A stretch of 9,470 nucleotides of DNA, taken from assembly GCA_009929055.1 (NCBI GenBank), contig SABI01000090.1:1-9470 (forward strand). The letters run 5' to 3'. The position numbers were made by a program, and so were the translations under genes. The stretch comes from Spirochaetia bacterium. GTDB lineage: Bacteria > Spirochaetota > Spirochaetia > Sphaerochaetales > Sphaerochaetaceae. Positions 6,182 through 9,470 of this stretch are shown piece by piece. Each line of letters opens with the position of its first letter. Position 1 is the first letter of the stretch. Under the pieces are notes generated by a model. The model did no database searches and had not been told where the DNA came from. It saw nothing but the letters and a program-made list of their open reading frames with translations.

Positions 6182-6337
6182 GTAAAAATTTTTAGCTATG
6201 GTACTATTTTGGATGTTAACTCAGTTTGGATTTAGTTAAAGTTTGTGCAAAGTTGAGAATAGCACTTATAGTGATTTAAAAAGACTCACATATCTGGAAT
6301 ATAAACATAGTTACAAAAAGTCTCTATTAGTTCGCAT
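6182..6337. other. Gene-free spacer between terminator and promoter
   Basis: This AT-rich stretch has stops in all forward frames and no ribosome site followed by a usable start. Apart from small symmetrical patches such as CACTTATAGTG near 6271, I see nothing to annotate. It separates the terminator at 6153 from the promoter at 6345. Confidence 0.6.
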
Positions 6338-6372
6338 ATAGTGCTTGACTCATTATACCTCTATTATATAAT
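6338..6372 (+). promoter_or_regulatory. Near-consensus sigma-70-like promoter
   Basis: TTGACT (6345-6350) and a perfect TATAAT (6367-6372) are 16 bp apart. The -35 is extended as ATAGTGCTTGAC (6338-6349), like the promoters at 1846 and 9248. The start is expected near 6379, which gives a leader of about 270 nt before the first gene at 6650. Confidence 0.82.
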
Positions 6373-6402
6373 GACTCTATGCTACTAATGTAGATTATAC
6401 CT

Positions 6403-6427
6403 TGTTCTTTGACTGTATATATAGTGG
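6403..6427 (+). promoter_or_regulatory. boxA-like leader element, copy 1
   Basis: TGTTCTTTG followed by ACTGTA resembles the boxA (TGTTCTTTGA-type) of rRNA-operon and phage antitermination leaders. It lies about 31 bases past the -10 of the 6345 promoter. A 25-base copy with 21 identical positions is at 9296-9320, also downstream of a promoter. Confidence 0.45.
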
Positions 6428-6596
6428 ATGTGTGTAACGACAAGATACTGAATCCCTTGATGGCAAGCAAGTCTAAAGGGTTAGATTACTAATAGAAAAA
6501 GGTTTCCTTGGAGAATGGTACGGTAATCTAAATAGCCTCAGCGGTCTTTGGTGTCGGGTATCTAACTGTTATGACACGGTGTGAGAGTAAAATTTA

Positions 6597-6624
6597 AGGG
6601 GCTAACTTGAAAGAGTTAGTCTCT
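6597..6624 (+). promoter_or_regulatory. 12-bp hairpin with GAAA tetraloop before the ribosome site
   Basis: Bases 6597-6608 pair with 6613-6624, including four G-U pairs, around GAAA (6609-6612), a GNRA tetraloop. No T run follows. Its 3' arm is also the start of the 22-bp inverted repeat whose partner is at 6962-6983, so the hairpin and the long-range duplex exclude each other. Confidence 0.6.
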
Positions 6625-6636
6625 AATAAGTCCCGC
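6615..6636 (+). repeat. Left arm of perfect 22-bp inverted repeat
   Basis: All 22 bases are the exact reverse complement of 6962-6983, with 325 bases between the arms. The arm begins GTTAGTCTCT and ends AAGTCCCGC. It ends directly against the AAAGGAG of the 6650 gene. The two arms bracket the genes at 6650 and 6763. Confidence 0.9.
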
Positions 6637-6649
6637 AAAGGAGCAAACA

Positions 6650-6772
6650 ATGCTTATTAGAATCCAAAACGGAATAGCCACCATCTACTACAGGGTGGGG
6701 GAAAAAATAGTAATTAGAACAGTTCCTTTCGAGGAATTGGGAAAAGCGTTAGGAGAGATAAAATGTCTATAG
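6650..6772 (+). CDS. Tiny hypothetical protein, 40 aa
   Basis: This short frame is supported by an excellent ribosome site (AAAGGAG 6637-6643, six bases from the ATG) after the structured leader. It is also supported by a 10-base overlap with the next gene, whose AGGAG (6751-6755) lies inside it. The product (MLIRIQNGIATIYYRVGEK, then a valine- and leucine-rich helix) looks like a small beta-hairpin plus helix. It has no recognised family. Its opening resembles that of the 58-residue protein at 5962 (KIENGILYV), but the similarity is too short to prove relationship. It is inside the 22-bp inverted repeat. Confidence 0.65.
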   Translation: MLIRIQNGIATIYYRVGEKIVIRTVPFEELGKALGEIKCL

Positions 6773-6948
6773 TTGAAGTTCTTATGAGACGAGACGGCAT
6801 GTCTCGGAAGGAAGCGGAAGAGCTTGTTGAGGAAGCCAGAAAAGACCTCCACAAAAGGTTGTCAGAGGGAGAACTTCCCTTTGATATTTGCGAGGAATGG
6901 TTTGGTCTTGAACCAGACTATATGATCGATTTAGGGCTACCCTGTTAA
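6763..6948 (+). CDS. Conserved small acidic phage protein, 61 aa
   Basis: From memory, this matches a widespread family of about 60-residue phage and prophage proteins. They open with a helix containing 'LMRRDGMSRKEAEELVEEAR' (about 7-26), continue with 'EGELPF', and end in a glycine-leucine-glutamate-proline-aspartate-tyrosine block (GLEPDYMIDL, 48-57). The pattern fits well here. Members are two-helix acidic proteins of unknown role. AGGAG at 6751-6755 lies seven bases before the ATG. The gene overlaps the one before it and is followed by an A run and the right arm of the inverted repeat. Confidence 0.8.
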   Translation: MSIVEVLMRRDGMSRKEAEELVEEARKDLHKRLSEGELPFDICEEWFGLEPDYMIDLGLPC

Positions 6949-6961
6949 GAAAAAAAACAAA

Positions 6962-6983
6962 GCGGGACTTATTAGAGACTAAC
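6962..6983 (+). repeat. Right arm of perfect 22-bp inverted repeat
   Basis: This is the exact reverse complement of 6615-6636. It begins GCGGGACTT and ends GAGACTAAC. Its last nine bases also take part in a local hairpin, GAGACT-AAC-AGTCTC (6975-6989), so it too can fold alone or with its distant partner. Confidence 0.9.
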
Positions 6984-7022
6984 AGTCTCAAAAAATGAAA
7001 AGCCCTAACAAGGGCAAAGGAG
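6975..7022 (+). promoter_or_regulatory. Two successive hairpins before the 7029 gene
   Basis: The first hairpin is GAGACT-AAC-AGTCTC (6975-6989). The second is GCCCT-AACA-AGGGC (7002-7015). Both have AAC in the loop after a T. Neither has a T run. The second is followed at once by AAAGGAG (7016-7022), the ribosome site of the next gene, as at 1907-1928. Confidence 0.5.
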
Positions 7023-7028
7023 CTAACA

Positions 7029-7370
7029 ATGGAAGCCAGACAAGAAATGGCCTTAAGCCTCTACTTAGAGGCATGCAAAGAAACGGCAAATGCTGAACAG
7101 GCGTTTGCAATAGCAGCAAGCCAGTTTGCCGAAAAAGAAACCCCAAGAGTTCAGAGAAAGGGCAGTAAGCGAACACACTGCCTGCAATGTGAGAACGTAG
7201 GATGCGTCAGTAGAGTGACTGACAAAGTTACTATACTCTGGTGCGAGAAAACCAACACCAGAATATTTGAGTACCAGTCCTTTGAACGAGGACTTAGGTT
7301 GCTTCAGAGAGGGTGTCTCAAAAAGAACAATTTCCATGTGGAAGCAGAGTTCACTGGTAGGTTGAGATGA
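7029..7370 (+). CDS. Cysteine-containing hypothetical protein, 113 aa
   Basis: AAAGGAG (7016-7022) precedes the ATG by six bases. The N-terminal third is an alanine- and glutamate-rich helix (about 1-36). A basic linker leads to the likely metal site C51-x2-C54-x4-C59-x12-C72, with a further C96. The HCLQCENVGC and WCEKT context resembles a small zinc ribbon, but one cysteine of a classical pair of CxxC knuckles is missing, so I call it only zinc-ribbon-like. The end is basic. It heads a block of five overlapping or near-abutting genes that runs to 8748, and its stop overlaps the next ATG. Function is unknown. Confidence 0.77.
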   Translation: MEARQEMALSLYLEACKETANAEQAFAIAASQFAEKETPRVQRKGSKRTHCLQCENVGCVSRVTDKVTILWCEKTNTRIFEYQSFERGLRLLQRGCLKKNNFHVEAEFTGRLR

Positions 7371-7795
7371 AAGGCACAAGATTAACACAAGAACAGAAAG
7401 AGCGGGCGGAGAGATATCTCCGATGGAATGACATTGACTCTTTAGCGGAGTTGATGGACGAAATAGCAATGCACGCAGTCCCAGACAGGAAACACTTTAA
7501 AGACAGATACGAAGCTGAAAGGTATTTAAGAGCGGGCAGAATAGCTGTCAGAAAAGACCTGATAGACCTAACTCTGGGAAACGCAGGATTTTCAGGTAAG
7601 CTGGACTTTTCAGGAGAGATTTACTTCCTTTCTTGGGAAGTCAATTACGGGAACCCCTTCACAGATATAGACTCTTGTCTTGATGCAGAACAGTTCCTCT
7701 GCGATGGCAAGGTTGCCATAAAGGTATACTTGAAGGTAGACTCGTTTGAAACAACAGAAGAGTTTAGTACACTAACATGTGAGGTGATAGGATGA
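7367..7795 (+). CDS. Hypothetical protein with internal repeats, 142 aa
   Basis: No family is recognised. The ATG overlaps the previous stop as ATGA, with only a weak GG-rich site upstream, so translational coupling probably matters. The protein contains two related segments: YEAERYLRAGRIAVRKDL (48-65) and LDAEQFLCDGKVAIKVYL (105-122). A shorter AERYLRWNDI copy lies at 14-23. This suggests a small duplicated helix-strand unit. Between the two full copies is a beta-rich stretch with FSGEIYFLSWEV (81-92). The first half is strongly charged. No catalytic motif is visible. Confidence 0.77.
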   Translation: MKGTRLTQEQKERAERYLRWNDIDSLAELMDEIAMHAVPDRKHFKDRYEAERYLRAGRIAVRKDLIDLTLGNAGFSGKLDFSGEIYFLSWEVNYGNPFTDIDSCLDAEQFLCDGKVAIKVYLKVDSFETTEEFSTLTCEVIG

Positions 7796-8037
7796 AAACA
7801 GCAATAAGTGTAGAAAACACAATAGAAAAGGAGTGCAAGTACCTATGCAAAGTAATAGGGGAAGCGATTGGAGATAGAACATTTAGCTTAAAAGTCGATA
7901 AGGATAGTGTATTACTGGACTATACATTTAGTTCAGGAACTACAATAAGTAAAAAGTTTCAGAATATCACAGAGCTGAACACTTACCTTAGGGGTATGTG
8001 GGACATGTATCTATCCAGAAGATGGATTAGGGGGTAA
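7792..8037 (+). CDS. Hypothetical protein, 81 aa
   Basis: No family is recognised. The ATG overlaps the previous stop (ATGA), and GAGGTG at 7781-7786 is a good ribosome site within that gene. The product is a small alpha/beta protein: an N-terminal helix with two cysteines (ECKYLCKVIGEAI), two strands (TFSLKVDKDSVLLDYTF), then a helix ending in aromatic and basic residues (WDMYLSRRWIRG). Two cysteines alone do not support a metal site. It is separated by one base from the next gene, so it is part of the same translated chain. Confidence 0.76.
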   Translation: MKTAISVENTIEKECKYLCKVIGEAIGDRTFSLKVDKDSVLLDYTFSSGTTISKKFQNITELNTYLRGMWDMYLSRRWIRG

Positions 8038-8038
8038 A

Positions 8039-8503
8039 ATGGAAAATACACATAGCTGTAAGAATTGGGACTTGTGCCTGATTTGCAGATGCTGCGATAG
8101 TGAAGCTATGCCTCTTAGAAGATGCAAGCTTTACGAACGAGATTCTCAGACAACCCTCTGGGATTTTGATGGAGTAGTGGAGTTCCACGATGTGGAAGCC
8201 AGCGGAAAGATTGTGGACAGAACAAGTGAGCTATTCAACTTCAAACAAGATGTAGAAATCTACAAAGAGGTTTCGACAGATAAGGGGATAACTCTTACTG
8301 AGCGGAAAGCGGCTCTCGTGTTCATGGAGAAGAAGTTTTCCGATAGACATAGGGTAGATATCAACCTCACCCAGTTTTTGCTTGGGAAGGCGTATAAGGA
8401 CGATACAGAGTGCTACATGGCATACATCCAGAACCTTGTATGCAGACATAGAAATACCACAGAGGATGAGGACACTTGTTTAGATTGCGGGAGAAGAAGA
8501 TGA
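8039..8503 (+). CDS. Cysteine-rich hypothetical protein, 154 aa
   Basis: Both ends carry possible metal sites. The N-terminus has C7, C13, C16, C18, C19 and C29, with CLICRCC at 13-19. The C-terminus has C135-x-H137 and C147-x2-C150 (CLDCG), which looks like a half zinc-ribbon. The middle (about 40-125) is a charged helical and strand region with no recognised domain. The ATG is one base after the previous stop and is preceded by a G-rich AGGGGG site. The stop overlaps the start of the next gene (ATGA). The two cysteine clusters flanking an unknown core are unusual, and the function is unknown. Confidence 0.77.
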   Translation: MENTHSCKNWDLCLICRCCDSEAMPLRRCKLYERDSQTTLWDFDGVVEFHDVEASGKIVDRTSELFNFKQDVEIYKEVSTDKGITLTERKAALVFMEKKFSDRHRVDINLTQFLLGKAYKDDTECYMAYIQNLVCRHRNTTEDEDTCLDCGRRR

Positions 8504-8748
8504 GTATCTATTACAGATATGAAAAAACCGGAGACGAGTATGCCCAATTAGTTATCTTCAAGAGCGACAGTAAACGAATTGAGCGCATTGTAGATGTTAG
8601 CTATATGGGAGGCAAGGTGCACATGCTTTCCAGTTCAGTTTGGATACTACTAAAAGAGCGACTTATTCAAGTTAAAGTTAACGGAAGAAGTTATGTTCTG
8701 GATGACTTCAAAGAAGGAGGACTCTTTAAAGTTAAACCTTCAGTCTAA
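8500..8748 (+). CDS. Hypothetical protein, 82 aa
   Basis: No family is recognised. The frame could extend back to a TTG at 8476, but the ATG at 8500 overlaps the previous stop as ATGA and has GGGAG at 8489-8493, so 8500 is preferred. The product is mostly beta: short strands with YAQLVIFKSDSKRIERIVDV, then VHMLSSSVWILLKERLIQVKV, and a glycine-rich end. It ends the 7029-8748 block and is followed by a terminator 18 bases later. It is probably soluble. No function is implied. Confidence 0.77.
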   Translation: MSIYYRYEKTGDEYAQLVIFKSDSKRIERIVDVSYMGGKVHMLSSSVWILLKERLIQVKVNGRSYVLDDFKEGGLFKVKPSV

Positions 8749-8765
8749 CTAAAAGGAACAGATAT

Positions 8766-8793
8766 AAGCCCAGACTAACCCTCTGGGCTTTTT
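8766..8793 (+). terminator. Rho-independent terminator
   Basis: AAGCCCAGA (8766-8774) and TCTGGGCTT (8782-8790) form a perfect 9-bp stem with loop CTAACCC, followed by T residues to 8793. It closes the 7029-8748 block. The stem matches the 6153 terminator except for the base pair nearest the loop. Confidence 0.9.
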
Positions 8794-8797
8794 ATTT

Positions 8798-9065
8798 AGC
8801 TACTTTGTCGAGTAGAAAAAAATTAGGGGCGGTTATAGTTTGGCATGTTAGCAAAGGATAAATTGCGGTGTAGACAATGTTAGAGTAGTGAAAAGAATTT
8901 TGAATGAGTACAACTGTTCAGAATTTCGATGAGTTTACATGTTAGTAAAAGTGCGGAGTTAAGTAAAGTATTTAGAAGAGAACCAGAAACAGAAAAGTGC
9001 GGACAGAGACTGGGGTAAAAAAGAATCAATAAAGAAAAGAATAGCATGTTAGTTAAGTAACTTTA
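8798..9065. other. Gene-free, purine-rich region with direct repeats
   Basis: No gene is supported here on either strand. CATGTTAG occurs at 8844, 8938 and 9045, and AATGTTAG at 8876. AAAAGTGCGGA occurs twice, at 8947-8957 and 8993-9003. A small CTACTT/GAGTAG hairpin lies at 8800-8815. The repeats could be protein-binding sites, for example for a regulator of the promoters just downstream, or origin-like elements. Nothing in the sequence decides between these. Confidence 0.45.
8947..9003. repeat. 11-bp direct repeat pair (AAAAGTGCGGA)
   Basis: Identical copies at 8947-8957 and 8993-9003, with starts 46 bases apart, lie in non-coding sequence. The first copy directly follows a CATGTTAG repeat. 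Confidence 0.6.
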
Positions 9066-9100
9066 TAGCATACTTGACATAGAAGTAGAATATGTATAGT
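9066..9100 (+). promoter_or_regulatory. Possible promoter
   Basis: TTGACA (9074-9079) and TATAGT (9095-9100) are 15 bp apart, shorter than the other promoters here. The 12-base ATACTTGACATA around the -35 recurs at 9364-9375. No gene follows closely, so it would add a second start to the transcript reaching 9425. Confidence 0.5.
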
Positions 9101-9240
9101 ATTTGAGTCAAGAATTACCAGCCCAAAAGAATTGTCTTGAAAAAACAAAAGATGTGAGTATTACCAGGATTACAGTTTTTATGCGAGTATTTATAGAATT
9201 ATCCAAAGATTATACGAGTAATTTGTTGTGGCACAAAGAG

Positions 9241-9275
9241 ATAGTTCTTGACAAGATTCTTGGCTGTCCTATTAT
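9241..9275 (+). promoter_or_regulatory. Sigma-70-like promoter upstream of the 9425 gene
   Basis: TTGACA (9248-9253) and TATTAT (9270-9275) are 16 bp apart. The -35 extension ATAGTTCTTGAC (9241-9252) is identical to the one at 1839-1850. The leader would be about 140 nt and carries the second boxA-like element. Confidence 0.72.
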
Positions 9276-9295
9276 TGCACCATGATCTTTACCAA

Positions 9296-9320
9296 TGTTC
9301 TTTGCCTGTACATAGCGTGG
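9296..9320 (+). promoter_or_regulatory. boxA-like leader element, copy 2
   Basis: TGTTCTTTG then CCTGTA and GTGG match 21 of 25 positions of 6403-6427. It begins about 21 bases after the -10 of the 9248 promoter. Both copies are in leaders and not in genes. Confidence 0.45.
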
Positions 9321-9329
9321 TTCTGTTTG

Positions 9330-9350
9330 TGACGTCTTGACGTCTTGACT
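9330..9350. repeat. 8-bp tandem repeat containing GACGTC palindromes
   Basis: TGACGTCT occurs twice in a row (9330-9337, 9338-9345), followed by a partial TGAC copy. Each unit holds the palindrome GACGTC and creates a TTGAC -35-like box. TTGACG (9337-9342) with TAGATA (9361-9366) at 18 bp could be a weak promoter. A TTGACA at 9368-9373 has no clear -10. A small palindrome, CGCAA-ACA-TTGCG, lies at 9389-9401. These may be operators for the 9425 gene. Confidence 0.45.
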
Positions 9351-9424
9351 TCCCCTGTAATAGATACTTGACATAATATAGAAAAAGGCGCAAACATTGC
9401 GTCAAAATAAAAAGGAGGTGTACC

Positions 9425-9470
9425 ATGAGTACATCGAAAGACACACCCAAGACCCCCAAGACCCCCAAGA
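9425..9470 (+). CDS. Start of a Thr/Pro/Lys-rich protein, cut by the window edge
   Basis: A near-perfect ribosome site (AAAGGAGGTG, 9411-9420) precedes the ATG, so this is the start of a real and probably well-expressed gene. Only 15 residues are visible (MSTSKDTPKTPKTPK). They form a basic, proline-rich low-complexity stretch coded by tandem 9-base units (ACCCCCAAG). Such starts are often disordered and may be a linker or a positively charged tail. The gene is placed behind one or more promoters, a boxA-like leader and tandem repeats, an elaborate control region for one transcript. The rest of the protein lies outside the window. Confidence 0.7.
   Translation, partial: MSTSKDTPKTPKTPK

Larger units (their letters stand above)
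6379..6649 (+). ncRNA. Long structured 5' leader (candidate regulatory RNA)
   Basis: No gene fits here, but many perfect pairings do. TTAGATTAC (6481-6489) pairs with GTAATCTAA (6523-6531). The same GTTAGAT (6480-6486) can instead pair with ATCTAAC (6560-6566), and TAGATTA (6391-6397) competes for 6524-6530. CTTGT (6401-6405) pairs with ACAAG (6440-6444), CCCTT (6454-6458) with AAGGG (6476-6480), and GTGTC (6551-6555) with GACAC (6573-6577). A 12-bp hairpin with a GAAA tetraloop (6597-6624) precedes the AAAGGAG at 6637-6643. The mutually exclusive stems suggest a riboswitch-like or antitermination leader. I recognise no named RNA family. No U-tract terminator is present, so control at translation or elongation is more likely than classic attenuation. 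Confidence 0.5.

Noticed and set aside
6597..6624. The 12-bp hairpin as a rho-independent terminator
   Set aside because: No T run follows on the + strand; the next bases are AATAAGTCCC and then the ribosome site.
6379..6649. Leader as a group I intron, tRNA or known large phage RNA
   Set aside because: Fragments such as AACGACAAGATA recall a group I intron core, but the P3-P7 order cannot be built, no cloverleaf forms, and I recognise no named family.
7065..7469. A 134-codon minus-strand frame opposite the 7029 and 7367 genes
   Set aside because: The overlapping + strand genes have good ribosome sites and ATGA coupling, and this frame has no convincing start context. It is a shadow.
8844..9052. 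The direct repeats as a CRISPR array
   Set aside because: The repeated words are only 8-11 bp, unevenly spaced, and no uniform spacers are present.
9103..9285. A 60-codon + strand frame starting with TTG
   Set aside because: It starts beside the -10 of the 9074 promoter with no ribosome site and runs through the 9248 promoter; better read as non-coding.
9428..9470. The 9-base units at the right edge as a minisatellite outside a gene
   Set aside because: They keep the reading frame of a gene with a near-perfect ribosome site, so they are best read as coding PKT repeats.

Overview
This window is most likely from a double-stranded DNA bacteriophage, probably one with a large genome; a phage-like plasmid cannot be excluded. 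It holds about 23 small genes, all on the + strand and mostly 40-175 codons long. They are packed in runs with ATGA or 1-nt junctions, and most have strong Shine-Dalgarno sequences (AGGAG/AAAGGAG). No structural, replication or integration gene is recognisable. The stop codons fit the standard code. The TTGACA/TATAAT-type promoters and strong ribosome sites suggest a host with ordinary sigma-70-like transcription, and argue against Bacteroidota. The host cannot be named from this stretch.

Layout. (1) 20-1818: five unknown genes, the second encoding a protein with a DnaJ-like CxxCxGxG zinc site. (2) 1819-1934: a clear promoter with a 20-bp hyphenated palindrome at its start site, then a hairpin touching the ribosome site. 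(3) 1935-4300: an acidic protein, a 364-residue GHKL (Hsp90/MutL/histidine-kinase fold) ATPase-like protein, and two helical partners in overlapping frames. The GHKL protein is the only large protein here and the only one with a clear superfamily. (4) 4301-4460: a gap with an AT-rich terminator-like hairpin overlapped by a 7-codon mini-ORF. (5) 4461-6138: six small genes ending in a rho-independent terminator. (6) 6182-6649: a gene-free region with a near-consensus promoter and a long leader rich in alternative pairings. (7) 6650-6948: two tiny genes bracketed by a perfect 22-bp inverted repeat. (8) 7029-8748: five overlapping genes, two of them cysteine-rich, ending in a terminator with the same stem as the first. 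(9) 8798-9424: a 627-base regulatory region with direct repeats, two or three promoters, a boxA-like element and an 8-bp tandem repeat. It leads to a gene that starts at 9425 and runs out of the window.

The most interesting content is in the RNA and regulatory layer. Three promoters share an extended -35 motif (ATAGTKCTTGAC) and exactly 16 bp of spacing. Two of their leaders carry a common 25-nt element that resembles an antitermination boxA. Several gene blocks begin with a hairpin just before the ribosome site, and several of these loops start with the same CTAAC motif. Together these suggest a phage regulon with common promoter, leader and 5'-hairpin parts. That is inference from sequence pattern alone.
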